The notes beneath the pieces were generated by a model. It saw only the letters and a list, made by a program, of their open reading frames with translations, had not been told where the DNA came from and did no database searches. A stretch of 64,000 nt of DNA, from the NCBI GenBank assembly GCA_025351765.1, contig JANXVH010000002.1, positions 1-64,000 on the forward strand, read 5' to 3'. Below, in pieces: positions 34,796 to 42,914 of this stretch. The stretch's first letter is position 1. Each line of letters starts with the position of its first letter. The stretch is from Pedobacter sp. (GTDB taxonomy: Bacteria; Bacteroidota; Bacteroidia; Sphingobacteriales; Sphingobacteriaceae). The position numbers and the translations under genes are program-made.

Positions 34796-35564
34796 GATTA
34801 ATCAATTCTAATATATAAGTAGTTCCCAGGCTGGATGAGTCAACTGTCAATTTGCCTTCAATATGCCTGACGCGGGAGTTTATATTTTGTATCCCCATGC
34901 CCCCATTGCCTACCTGGTTGGCATCGAACCCCTTGCCATTGTCTTCATATATCATGGTAATATCGTCGCCGATCAAGGCTATCTCTATCCTCACGTTTGT
35001 AGCCATGGCGTGTTTTAATGTATTGGTAAATAGCTCCTGTATGATCCTGTAAAGGTGCAGGGAGATGTTATCCTTTATTGGTTTATGTACTTCAACGATA
35101 GCCGTCACAAAAAGTTTTCCTGATTCGGTTAGCGCCTCTGCCAATTGCTGAATGGCCACGTTCAACCCAAAGGCGGACAGTGTTCTCAGATCAAGTTCAT
35201 GAGAGAGTTTTCTTACTTCTTCACTAAGGTTCTCGGCAATCAGATTAATTTTACTATTCAAACGCTGCATTTCGGACGCTTCATTTTGGTTGACAGCCAG
35301 ATCACTGTAAATTTTCAGTGTTGCCAGCAGGCCGCCGATGTTATCATGTAATTCGGCAGCGATCCGCTTTCTTTCCCGTTCCTGCCCCTCGATCAAAAAA
35401 TAGGCCGACTGAAGTTCCTGCTTCTGTACAAGTACTTCAATTTCCTTATATTCCTTCGCTTTCAGGGCAAGTTTACGATGGTAGAGATTGATGAAGACAA
35501 TGATTGTCAGCATCATCAAAACCATGGAGGAGGTGCCTAAAACCAGATAGATAACTTCATTCAT
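34788..35564 (-). CDS. Histidine kinase, HisKA_3 (NarX/DegS-like) family
   Basis: 258 residues: one N-terminal membrane helix ('LVLGTSSMVLMMLTIIVFIN'), a coiled coil, the phospho-acceptor motif 'ERKRIAAELHDNIGGLLATL', and an ATPase domain with 'VRIEIALIGDDITMIYEDNG' and 'GNGGMGIQNINSRVRHIEGK'. No external sensor domain, so it may sense through the multi-TM protein encoded just upstream (8-base overlap). Cognate to the NarL-type regulator. Confidence 0.92.
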   Translation of the reverse strand: MNEVIYLVLGTSSMVLMMLTIIVFINLYHRKLALKAKEYKEIEVLVQKQELQSAYFLIEGQERERKRIAAELHDNIGGLLATLKIYSDLAVNQNEASEMQRLNSKINLIAENLSEEVRKLSHELDLRTLSAFGLNVAIQQLAEALTESGKLFVTAIVEVHKPIKDNISLHLYRIIQELFTNTLKHAMATNVRIEIALIGDDITMIYEDNGKGFDANQVGNGGMGIQNINSRVRHIEGKLTVDSSSLGTTYILELINHE

Positions 35565-36204
35565 AACGTCTTGTTAATAAAAAACCATAACTCACAATAA
35601 TATTTTTGGAAATATTAGAGAGCGTTTGGAAAAACCACGCATTTTTAAAAAAGCCATCAGCGCTTCCGGTAAGAATTTTATTGGCAAGTAAATAAGGGAA
35701 CAGGGAGCCGGAAGCATAAATTAACAAACCTATGATGATAATAAAATCCGGACGCTTCGTCAACGGGCCTGGTGTCTCATCTTTTTGGTAAAGCCTAAAA
35801 AAATAAAGCATTCCCATAGATATTATCATGATCATATCCATAGACCAGGCCAATGCATTAAAAGTCATGATGTGTTCCAAATAAATAGTATCTGCAACAC
35901 AAAGCCCTATTAAAATAAGTATTCCCCAACGGAATTGCTGTTTGCGTAATAAATATAGATAGAATAGGTAAAACATAACGATTTCCCAGCATGCCATAAG
36001 GTGAAAGGCCTGCATATTTGTGATGTGCAGTTCTGCCGTAATTAGTGTGTAGATCTTTAGCAATGACGAAACAAGAAAAAAAACACCCAGGATATTATAG
36101 GGCATCTTTTTTCTTGCAAAGATTATCCAGGTCAAAGCAGGGATGGTTTCAGAAATATCTGAAAAAGTAGAAACGGTAAAAACGAAATCTCTGAAACTAA
36201 CCAT
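35557..36204 (-). CDS. Six-to-seven-TM integral membrane protein, putative sensor partner
   Basis: 215 residues, nearly all hydrophobic helices ('ILGVFFLVSSLLKIYTLITA', 'ILILIGLCVADTIYLEHIMT', 'DFIIIIGLLIYASGSLFPYL'). It resembles the 7TM-type membrane module that precedes HisKA_3 kinases in many Bacteroidota operons; I know no experimental role. It overlaps the kinase gene by 8 bases and abuts the small protein gene 36205-36672 with no gap. Confidence 0.65.
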   Translation of the reverse strand: MVSFRDFVFTVSTFSDISETIPALTWIIFARKKMPYNILGVFFLVSSLLKIYTLITAELHITNMQAFHLMACWEIVMFYLFYLYLLRKQQFRWGILILIGLCVADTIYLEHIMTFNALAWSMDMIMIISMGMLYFFRLYQKDETPGPLTKRPDFIIIIGLLIYASGSLFPYLLANKILTGSADGFFKNAWFFQTLSNISKNIIVSYGFLLTRRYE

Positions 36205-36672
36205 CTATTCAATAAAGTATAACTTTTTACATTCATTCGGGCAGGGTCGCGGATTACCGAGAATGCTTACATTAACAATAAGGTCGTGAACTTTATATAA
36301 ATCAGTTCCGTCTTCTAGTACCGGCATCAGGAATACTGTATCTACTGCCCTATCCGGCGGCGTTGGATTGCTAACAGTGCTGGGCACGGTCAAACCAAAG
36401 AATACCCTGATACCTGCGATCTTTTTCACGGCTTCAGGGGTTGCATTATAAGCCTCGATTTCCGCCCTGAAGGCATCAATTTTGGCGAGCCCGAATACGA
36501 AACCATAATTATGTGTAGCCGGATCGTCGTTAACCGCATCCCGGTAATTTTTCACATAAGTAGTAGCGGTGGTTTGGGTGATAGGGTCTCCGATGATACG
36601 GATATCCCCTGTAATTGGCAGGCATTTGTCCTCGCTTGCTGCAACAGCCTGATTTTTTGTTCCTGTTTCCAT
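36205..36672 (-). CDS. Small protein with C-terminal RPCPNECK motif, copy 1
   Basis: 155 residues, no signal peptide. It shares a common core with the protein at 41697-42221: 'IAGIRVFFG' against 'IKGIRVYYG', 'DTVFLMPVLEDGTDLYKVHD' against 'DVFFMPVLANGDDIYKVNK', and the ending 'GNPRPCPNECKKL' against 'GSRPCPNECKQTF'. The conserved CPNEC pair may bind metal or form a disulfide. Not a family I recognise. It heads the operon with the membrane protein and two-component system, and the protease operon diverges from its promoter, which suggests a shared regulated system. 'F(G)L..I..F..EIE.YN' is also shared. Confidence 0.65.
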   Translation of the reverse strand: METGTKNQAVAASEDKCLPITGDIRIIGDPITQTTATTYVKNYRDAVNDDPATHNYGFVFGLAKIDAFRAEIEAYNATPEAVKKIAGIRVFFGLTVPSTVSNPTPPDRAVDTVFLMPVLEDGTDLYKVHDLIVNVSILGNPRPCPNECKKLYFIE

Positions 36673-36754
36673 TGTTATTGATATTTAAATCGTTAATAAA
36701 AATTTATCAAGAACAAAATTCTGTGGATTAGCTCAAAGCCACCATACCTCTCAC

Positions 36755-36905
36755 GTGGTATTTCCTCATTTGTAAGGGGTATTAAATGTCGCTTAAGTTA
36801 CTGATTTTTAACATATCACAATACCACTTCCGTAAACTTTAATACCACCGCCGTGGTATTGATTGGGCATGCCAGGTCACGATAATTTTGTATCGTCAAT
36901 ACCAG
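36755..36905. promoter_or_regulatory. Cluster of AATACCAC sites, with one perfect operator palindrome
   Basis: GTGGTATT at 36755-36762, AATACCAC at 36820-36827, the perfect palindrome AATACCAC-CGCC-GTGGTATT at 36841-36860, and a partial AATACCAG at 36898-36905. The palindrome lies just upstream of the plus-strand promoter elements. Most of the 308-base gap between the divergent operons is taken up by these sites. The NarL-type regulator of the minus operon is the likely binder. Confidence 0.65.
36863..36890 (+). promoter_or_regulatory. Putative promoter of the protease operon
   Basis: TTG at 36863-36865 and TAATTTTG (TAnnTTTG, -7 type) at 36883-36890, with spacing normal for the Bacteroidota housekeeping sigma factor. 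The first gene starts 90 bases downstream at 36981. The operator palindrome ends 2 bases upstream of the TTG. Confidence 0.5.
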
Positions 36906-36980
36906 GAAATCATCTGCAAACGGTTGATACCTGATACTGCCAACAAAGTAAACTTTAATTAACCCTTTAATCAACCCAAC

Positions 36981-37640
36981 ATGATGGCAAACCCTACCGA
37001 TACAGCCACTACCGTCAGCATATGGCAGTCTGTAGTAATGGTATTATTTACGTTAAGTATGATCTCAGAGCGGATCGGAACGCTATTAAAACTGTGCTTT
37101 ACCGATGCCTCAAACGCAATCGGTACGCCCTTGCAACAAAAGAAACATGAGCTTAAAGTATTGCTGATTGCCCTGTTTTGCGGAATCCTGACATCTTTTA
37201 TAGCGGGTTCCGATTTGTTTTACCTCATCAATCACAACGGCGGGTTACTGAGCTATCCTGCTCAGCTTCAACCTGAACACATTATAGGAACGATACTCAC
37301 CGGCTTCTTCATTAGCCTTGGCTCAAAATTCTGGCATGATATGCTTGATATTATACTCCAGTTCTCTAATCTCAAAAAGTCGCAGGCAACAACTGCACTT
37401 CAGAAAGTCGCTGACAACGAGCAGCGGCAGGCGATGAACAAAGCATCGTCTGCGGTTGGTGTGCTTAGGGGCATTACCGGTTTCCAGGGATTTGAGCCCG
37501 ATAATGACTCACGCAAGGTGATTCTGAAATTTCACGAGGTAGTATCTGATGATGATGTGAAAAAGCTCAACCATTATATAGGAGAAGGGGCATATAAAAT
37601 TGAAAAATCAGACTTAAAACTTTACGGCAATGGAAATTAA
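36981..37640 (+). CDS. Membrane protein with cytosolic C-terminal domain
   Basis: 219 residues. Membrane helices at about 12-36 ('SVVMVLFTLSMISERIGTLL'), 55-78 ('VLLIALFCGILTSFIAGSDL') and 98-120 ('IIGTILTGFFISLGSKFWHD'), then a soluble helical/beta part ending 'EKSDLKLYGNGN'. No known family. The last 11 bases overlap the start of the trypsin-like gene, so the two proteins are probably made together and may interact. It could anchor or gate the protease at the inner membrane (inference). The start ATGATG gives two equivalent Met. Confidence 0.55.
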   Translation: MMANPTDTATTVSIWQSVVMVLFTLSMISERIGTLLKLCFTDASNAIGTPLQQKKHELKVLLIALFCGILTSFIAGSDLFYLINHNGGLLSYPAQLQPEHIIGTILTGFFISLGSKFWHDMLDIILQFSNLKKSQATTALQKVADNEQRQAMNKASSAVGVLRGITGFQGFEPDNDSRKVILKFHEVVSDDDVKKLNHYIGEGAYKIEKSDLKLYGNGN

Positions 37641-38310
37641 GGCAGGGATGAAAGTATGCAACAATATTCCATCCACAAAACAACGGGCAAATGTTCCGTC
37701 AATGGGAACCATAGGCGGATTGGTAAAAGACGCCAACGGCGTGGTTTATGCCATAACCTGCTACCACTGTGTTCATAACGACAGCCTGGATTGGACCGAT
37801 TTTAAAAAAGACCTACTAACATGCCGGGTAGTTTCTGAACTATTTGGTGAACAATTTGAATTTGGAACGATAGAATTTGCCGTGAGAAATTCACTCGCAG
37901 ACATTGCGATTATTTTAATAGACGATCAGATAACAAAAAATTTCGCCATACCCGATAAAAGGCTTCTAAAACCGATGGTCACTTTAAGCGGGGGCAACGC
38001 CAGGAATATTACTTTAAACAACTATGGAGCGGTTTCGAACGGCCGTCTAGGCACATTTGAAGGGTATTCAGAGCACATAACCTGCCCAAGCTCTGAACAG
38101 GGCGATACCGCGCAGGAGTTTGATATATTGATCAAGGTGAGTGGCATAAACGACTTTTTTTCGGTTCCGGGAGATTCAGGCGCTTTCATTTTAACGCCCG
38201 ACGATCAATTTGTAGGGATGGTTGTAATGGGCGACGGAAATATCTCCTACGGTATCCCGGCTATATCTATTAAAAAATGTATTCCAAAAGAATTAAAACT
38301 AATCATATGA
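37630..38310 (+). CDS. Trypsin-like serine protease, apparently cytosolic
   Basis: 226 residues, no signal peptide. All three catalytic residues are visible: His46 in 'TCYHCVHN', Asp91 in 'LADIAIILID', Ser183 in 'VPGDSGAFIL' with the GDSG motif. Length fits a lone chymotrypsin-fold domain without PDZ. Cytosolic trypsins of this sort occur in bacterial conflict and signalling operons, where they cleave a partner after a trigger. It overlaps the membrane protein gene upstream and the beta-barrel-like gene downstream (ATGA). Substrate unknown; the M43 protease and the RPCPNECK proteins of the same segment are candidates. Confidence 0.85.
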   Translation: MEIKAGMKVCNNIPSTKQRANVPSMGTIGGLVKDANGVVYAITCYHCVHNDSLDWTDFKKDLLTCRVVSELFGEQFEFGTIEFAVRNSLADIAIILIDDQITKNFAIPDKRLLKPMVTLSGGNARNITLNNYGAVSNGRLGTFEGYSEHITCPSSEQGDTAQEFDILIKVSGINDFFSVPGDSGAFILTPDDQFVGMVVMGDGNISYGIPAISIKKCIPKELKLII

Positions 38311-40007
38311 AAAGCTTCACATTATTTATCCTCGGCCTGTTAGGCTGTGTACAGATTGGCCTTGCGCAAAACGCGCTTATTTTGGATTTGAAAGCAAAAA
38401 CGATAACAGGCCCTGCCCGCCTCGATTTCGGCAATAACATCAGCGTAAGCGTGTCCGTACCTGATGAGCCCGCCCGGGGCTGGATACTCAAATATATCCT
38501 CAGGCCAGGAGCTTCGGAAACCAAGAAATCTTTTGCAACAGGCGGAAGTATAGCACTTATACAGGGTACGGATCTGCCCAATCCTGCGGCTCCGGTTAAT
38601 TTCGTTATGAATATCTATAACGTAAGTACCAGTCGTGGGTATGAAATCATAGTTAATTCAAACGGCACCTATGCCTTTGGGAACCCGGTATTTTCATCAT
38701 TTGTTGGTGATATGGTGTATGACGATCATAAATTTTCAAATATTAATCCGGGCATAGCAGGATATAAGTCAAAGTATCCCAACCTTATCATTTATTACCC
38801 ATGCGATAATACCTGGGAAATTTTCAGGAACGGGAGGCTCAAGAACTCGCTTAAATATTACGGATCACCCAATAACGGTAAAAACGGCGCGGTGTTCCTG
38901 GTTCATAACTTCAATACCATTAAATATGATGTTTCGGCAAGCAGCACTTTTGTGAGTTCAACTACCGAAATACCTGACTTATTTAGTTCCATAGGAACAA
39001 TAATAAGCGGGGCCGCGGCTGCGCAGGCTGCCGTGCAGCCTGTTGTGTTTCCTGATTTTGTAAAATTGAATAAGTCGCTAAAATCATTACTATCGCAGGC
39101 TTGCGGAGACTTTCCGCAAGCCAAACAAAGTATAGTTGATTATATCTCTCAAAGATTTAACAACGATATTGCCGCCGCTTATAAAGACTATAAAACAAGT
39201 GCCATTGCACCACCCGTTACTCAGGCGGCAATTGATGCGCTCAATAAAACAAATCACGACGATAATCACCTGAATATAAGCGCTGATTCACTTGTAAAAG
39301 AAGACATCGCGTTATCTGAAGTTTTAAAAAACACATCCTTCAATTACCAATCAAATATTATCCAGTTGCAAAATGCCGATCAGCTCCAGTTTACCATTAA
39401 TATTTCGCCCAAAAAAGACAGTAATGGGATTAGCAATAACAACAGTTCTTTAAACATCGTCAATCAGACCCTGAATATCCCCATTATAGGTGGGTGGAAA
39501 TTTGATTTCAGTACAGGGTTCTACTACTCGACAAAAAAGAACGAAATGTTCACCCTTCGTCCGAATCAAACGGGGGATACCAGTAAAAGTTCCATAATTA
39601 AGGATGCAAATTTCAAGGGGGGAACCGCTGGGATCAATGCTTTGCTTAACGCTTATTACCGGTATTCTGACTGGGTCACTACCGCTTTAAGTATAGGTGC
39701 AGGGAAGTCGCTTAACCTTAATTATTCGCTTTTGTTGGGCGCCAGCGTCTATTTCAATGCCGGGGGGCAAAACAAGATCGGTGTTTCGTACGGGTTCAAC
39801 TTCGCCAATATCAAAACGGTATCATCAAGCCAGCGGGACGATAGCGGAGCCTTTATTCCCCAGGCCAAATCGGTTACATCCGTCAACTATGTCAATAAGT
39901 TTGTTACCGGGCGGTTTATCAGTCTTACTTACACTTTTGGGCTGAACAAATCAAGCCAATCCGGCGGCGGGGCAGCGGCAAGTGGCGCCGATTCAGAAAA
40001 GAAGTAA
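38307..40007 (+). CDS. Exported large protein with beta-barrel-like C-terminus
   Basis: 566 residues from the ATG at 38307 (MKSFTLFILGLLGCVQIGLA), a clean signal peptide; the track start 10 codons earlier lacks one. N-terminal beta-rich part (about 20-220), a helical middle (about 240-340, 'LKSLLSQACGDFPQAKQSIV'), and a C-terminal 190 residues with alternating strands ('GGWKFDFSTGFYYSTKK', 'NLNYSLLLGASVYFNAGG', 'GRFISLTYTFGL') like an outer-membrane barrel, then a Gly/Ala/Ser tail. No family recognised. The start overlaps the trypsin stop by 4 bases. It may place the system in the outer membrane. Confidence 0.6.
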   Translation: MKSFTLFILGLLGCVQIGLAQNALILDLKAKTITGPARLDFGNNISVSVSVPDEPARGWILKYILRPGASETKKSFATGGSIALIQGTDLPNPAAPVNFVMNIYNVSTSRGYEIIVNSNGTYAFGNPVFSSFVGDMVYDDHKFSNINPGIAGYKSKYPNLIIYYPCDNTWEIFRNGRLKNSLKYYGSPNNGKNGAVFLVHNFNTIKYDVSASSTFVSSTTEIPDLFSSIGTIISGAAAAQAAVQPVVFPDFVKLNKSLKSLLSQACGDFPQAKQSIVDYISQRFNNDIAAAYKDYKTSAIAPPVTQAAIDALNKTNHDDNHLNISADSLVKEDIALSEVLKNTSFNYQSNIIQLQNADQLQFTINISPKKDSNGISNNNSSLNIVNQTLNIPIIGGWKFDFSTGFYYSTKKNEMFTLRPNQTGDTSKSSIIKDANFKGGTAGINALLNAYYRYSDWVTTALSIGAGKSLNLNYSLLLGASVYFNAGGQNKIGVSYGFNFANIKTVSSSQRDDSGAFIPQAKSVTSVNYVNKFVTGRFISLTYTFGLNKSSQSGGGAAASGADSEKK

Positions 40008-40068
40008 AACCTGCCTGCTGCCACATCTAAAACAGTATTTGAAATCTTAACGCTTAAAAACAAATTAA

Positions 40069-40998
40069 ATGGAAAATCAAACTATTCCGGGACAGGAAAA
40101 TGGGAAAGCCCCTGTTCAGCGCAAATGCGGCACGATGTCCGTTCATTACCGTTTACTGGAACAACATCCGCTATTTATTGCAAACCAGATTAATATAGAA
40201 AAGCGGGTTTCCGAACTGAAAAAGTTCGGTCTGGAGCGGCTTATACCGGTAACCATCCCGGTGGTCGTTCACGTTATCTATAAAAATCCTTCCGAAAACA
40301 TTGCTGATCAGCAGATTTTCAGCCAGATCGATGTTTTGAATGAGGATTATAAAGCCTTAAATGTCGATATTTCTAAAATACCTACGATATGGCAGAACAC
40401 AACTGCTTCGGCGCATATAAGCTTTGCTTTAGCGCAAAAAGACCCGGCTGGAAACCCCACAACCGGCATAACACGGACGCAGACCACTCAAGATTCGTTC
40501 GGTGATGATGATTCGGTTAAATTTGCGGTAAGCGGCGGCGCGGATGCGTGGCCCGCGGATGATTATTTAAATATCTGGGTTTGCAACCTTGGCGGCGGGC
40601 TTTTGGGTTATGCCCAGTTTCCGGGTGGCCCGGCCAGTACTGACGGGGTCGTTATTCTAAATAAGGCATTTGGTAAGGGAGGCATCACCCAGGCACCTTT
40701 TCATTTGGGAAGGACAGCAACACATGAGGTAGGTCACTACCTCAACCTGCTTCATATATGGGGAGATACACACCAGTGCCAGGGAACTGATTTTGTAGCA
40801 GACACACCGAACGCGCAGAATCCGAACACCGGAAAGCCGGTCTTTCCACATATATCCTGCAGCAACGGCCCTAATGGGGATATGTTTGTGAACTACATGG
40901 ATTACGTGGACGATGACAGCATGGTCATGTTCACCGCTGGGCAGGTAACACGGATGCAGGCAACGCTGTCCGGAGCAAGAAACCTGATAGGAATATAG
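40069..40998 (+). CDS. M43-family (pappalysin/cytophagalysin-like) zinc metalloprotease
   Basis: 309 residues. The zinc site is 'THEVGHYLNLLHIWGD' (His219, Glu220, His223, His229; HExxHxxxxxH), and the Met-turn is in 'VNYMDYVDDD' near residue 277. 'IPVVVHVIYKNPSENIADQQ' at about 63-82 is the usual M43 entry strand. M43 proteins are normally secreted, yet no signal peptide is visible: the protein starts MENQTIPGQENGKAPVQRKC. So it may be cytosolic or exported in another way. 'APVQRKCGTM' could be a cysteine-switch-like propeptide. The gene is 61 bases after the barrel-like gene and 14 bases before the lipocalin-like gene. Confidence 0.88.
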   Translation: MENQTIPGQENGKAPVQRKCGTMSVHYRLLEQHPLFIANQINIEKRVSELKKFGLERLIPVTIPVVVHVIYKNPSENIADQQIFSQIDVLNEDYKALNVDISKIPTIWQNTTASAHISFALAQKDPAGNPTTGITRTQTTQDSFGDDDSVKFAVSGGADAWPADDYLNIWVCNLGGGLLGYAQFPGGPASTDGVVILNKAFGKGGITQAPFHLGRTATHEVGHYLNLLHIWGDTHQCQGTDFVADTPNAQNPNTGKPVFPHISCSNGPNGDMFVNYMDYVDDDSMVMFTAGQVTRMQATLSGARNLIGI

Positions 40999-41012
40999 AA
41001 AAAAGATTCGTT

Positions 41013-41345
41013 ATGGACAAAAACAAGTTGGAAGGAAACTGGATTCACTCGCACGAGGAGGATGCAGACGGGAACATCATCTTTCGCCCGGAAGGATTTC
41101 AATTGCCGCTCACGCGTGCCGGCCGGGCGGCAATCAATCTTAAAAGTGACAATAGCTACGTTCTGAAGGGAGAGATTGGTAGGATAAGCAATAATTTGTT
41201 GGCTGATGACCGGTATAAGCATAAGGACGGCACCTGGATGATTGACGACGATAATATTTTAAACCTTAATGCAAACGAGGAAACACAGAAATTCAAAATC
41301 ATTTCATTTGCCAGTGACAAACTCGTCGTTAAAAATATGAAGTGA
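41013..41345 (+). CDS. Lipocalin-like small protein
   Basis: 110 residues without signal peptide. 'DKNKLEGNWIHSHEEDADGN' at the start and 'DGTWMIDDDNILNLN' plus 'FKIISFASDKLVVKNMK' at the end follow the lipocalin-like pattern of Bacteroidota (G-x-W start, then W-x-h-x-D strands). Close spacing (14 bases) to the metalloprotease gene suggests a partner such as an inhibitor or carrier, but this is inference. It ends just before a strong terminator. Confidence 0.55.
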   Translation: MDKNKLEGNWIHSHEEDADGNIIFRPEGFQLPLTRAGRAAINLKSDNSYVLKGEIGRISNNLLADDRYKHKDGTWMIDDDNILNLNANEETQKFKIISFASDKLVVKNMK

Positions 41346-41363
41346 TATCTTAACCTTATTACT

Positions 41364-41397
41364 AATCCCCGATGGCAATCTCTGCCCGGGGATTTTT
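41364..41397 (+). terminator. Rho-independent terminator of the protease operon
   Basis: AATCCCCG (41364-41371), 15-base loop, CGGGGATT (41387-41394), then TTT. It lies 19 bases after the lipocalin-like gene stop, so the next gene (41697) is separately transcribed. Confidence 0.85.
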
Positions 41398-41696
41398 AAA
41401 AACTAAAACGATAGGTTTTTTCTTCATTTCATCAGCATAGTGATAGTAATTACAAATCGCAAGGCTTATAAATGCCATAAAACGATAATAGAAAGATTTC
41501 CTTCTGAATGTTAAAGCAAAAAGCTACGTTGACTGTTACTAAGGTCGATCTAAAAAAACACTAACCATCTGGTTTACAGAATTAAATAAAAATTAATATA
41601 TTGGTATGATGCAAATTGTTAGATCTGGTTAATTCAAAAAATCAGGTTATACTTCATTACCGCATGACAACTTTTAACTTAATCACTATATTCAAG
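41398..41696. other. Intergenic upstream of RPCPNECK copy 2
   Basis: About 300 AT-rich bases with no ORF I trust. A half-match to the operator (TTGGTATG near 41602) is too weak to call. It must hold a promoter, since the protease operon is terminated upstream. Confidence 0.3.
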
Positions 41697-42221
41697 ATGG
41701 CAACAAGCAAAAATCCCGGACTTTCCGATCAAGAAGCACCTAAATCAGGGGCACCTAAAGCTACTCCACCCGATCAACCTCTTTCTGTACCATGTAATGC
41801 CATGGGCGTTAACTTACTTAATGCGGGTAAATTTATCACAGAGCCACAGGCAAAAGCCTCCCTTAACGCCTATTTTCAAGAGCCCGGCGTCCCTCCGAGA
41901 ACAGATAAGAGCCACATTTTTGGACACACCTTTGGTCTTAACACACTCAAACGGCTATTTGCAGATATAGAATCTTACAATCTGGATCAAGAAAATGAAA
42001 AGGATATGATTAAAGGAATCCGTGTTTACTATGGAAAATGCGTCAGAAATGACCCGGATTTCCCGGTTCTGCCGAAGGACCAAAAGTATCGCGATGTTTT
42101 CTTTATGCCGGTGTTAGCGAACGGAGATGATATTTACAAGGTAAATAAACTATTGGGTAAAAACATGATCGTGGGTGGCTCCAGACCATGTCCCAATGAA
42201 TGCAAACAAACTTTTTGTTAA
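41697..42221 (+). CDS. Small protein with C-terminal RPCPNECK motif, copy 2
   Basis: 174 residues from the ATG at 41697 (MATSKNPGLSDQEAPKSGAP); the longer track start adds 27 residues without support. A disordered Pro/Lys-rich N-terminus is followed by the same core as the 36205 protein: 'FGLNTLKRLFADIESYNL', 'IKGIRVYYGKC', 'VFFMPVLANGDDIYKVNK', 'GGSRPCPNECKQTFC'. It adds extra Cys (in GKC and at the end). The two paralogues sit at opposite ends of the protease segment. Function unknown. Confidence 0.65.
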   Translation: MATSKNPGLSDQEAPKSGAPKATPPDQPLSVPCNAMGVNLLNAGKFITEPQAKASLNAYFQEPGVPPRTDKSHIFGHTFGLNTLKRLFADIESYNLDQENEKDMIKGIRVYYGKCVRNDPDFPVLPKDQKYRDVFFMPVLANGDDIYKVNKLLGKNMIVGGSRPCPNECKQTFC

Positions 42222-42627
42222 AAAATGCACGAACGAGGTTCGGGATCATAATTGTTGCCATTCCTTGTGAGTTAAGTCCCTTATTCAGAAGGCTTTTTGA
42301 TTTAAAGGACTTAAACACTCAGCTTACTTTTTCTGGACTGCTTTTTTTCGGGCAGCTCCTCCTTTTGGTGCTTGCTTTACGTTTGTTTTTCGCTGTTGTC
42401 CTGTTTCTGTACGGGTGGCAACAGCTCTTCTCTTTTCATCTGGTGGTCAAAGAGGGTTCACCGTTTTGAACTGCGGGTTTGCGGCAATAAATTTTTTTTG
42501 GTCTTTTCCGTCAACGGATCGTGGAGAATACAGATTCGCAATTTTTTAATTGTATTGTTATGATATTCAAATAGTTAAGAGAAGGGATTATTTCACTGGC
42601 AGGCTTTGTAAAAAAACGCATTTTTTT

Positions 42628-42662
42628 GTTTTCAAGTAATTGAAAATCAATTACTTGAAAAC
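42628..42662. repeat. Perfect 16-bp inverted repeat with 3-base loop
   Basis: GTTTTCAAGTAATTGA-AAA-TCAATTACTTGAAAAC. It is preceded by a T tract and lies 13 bases before the right direct repeat. It could be a bidirectional terminator or a protein site linked to the repeat; the left repeat has no such hairpin. Confidence 0.7.
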
Positions 42663-42675
42663 AACCGTTGCAGAT

Positions 42676-42792
42676 ATCGGATTTTGAATAGCCATTATTG
42701 CCTTACCCAAACTGCGTTTTTGAGGCTCTGAGAGCGGTTTTTTAATTTTCATTTTGCAATTATTTGATGTTTTTGGCAGAGTTTTGGCAGAG
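42676..42792. repeat. Direct repeat, right copy (117 bp)
   Basis: Same length and order as 33841-33957; the 43-base core at 42709-42751 differs at one base (GAG for GAT before GCTCTGAGAG). It ends in two tandem GGCAGAG units (TTTTGGCAGAGTTTTGGCAG). Start-to-start distance to the left copy is 8,835 bp. Confidence 0.7.
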
Positions 42793-42914
42793 TTTTTTGT
42801 TGAAAATCCACGTTAAAATAATCGTTCAAACTATTGGAAATTGGCTTTTTGAATCCCTCCCAAATTTGCGTTTATATGAAAATAGTAATTTTTATTGATT
42901 TTTAAAAGCGGTCT

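Larger units (their letters stand above)
42222..42914. other. Intergenic: hairpin and right direct repeat
   Basis: No gene supported. A minus-strand open stretch around 42320-42430 is very Lys/Arg-rich ('KRKTNVKQAPKGGAARKKAV') but lacks a start codon. The plus ORFs at 42200 and 42372 are hydrophobic shadows of that. The region contains a 16-bp perfect hairpin and the right copy of the 117-bp repeat. Confidence 0.4.

Noticed and set aside
42200-42563. 89- and 63-aa hydrophobic plus ORFs
   Set aside because: They are antisense to a Lys/Arg-rich open stretch without a start codon; neither strand gives a convincing gene.
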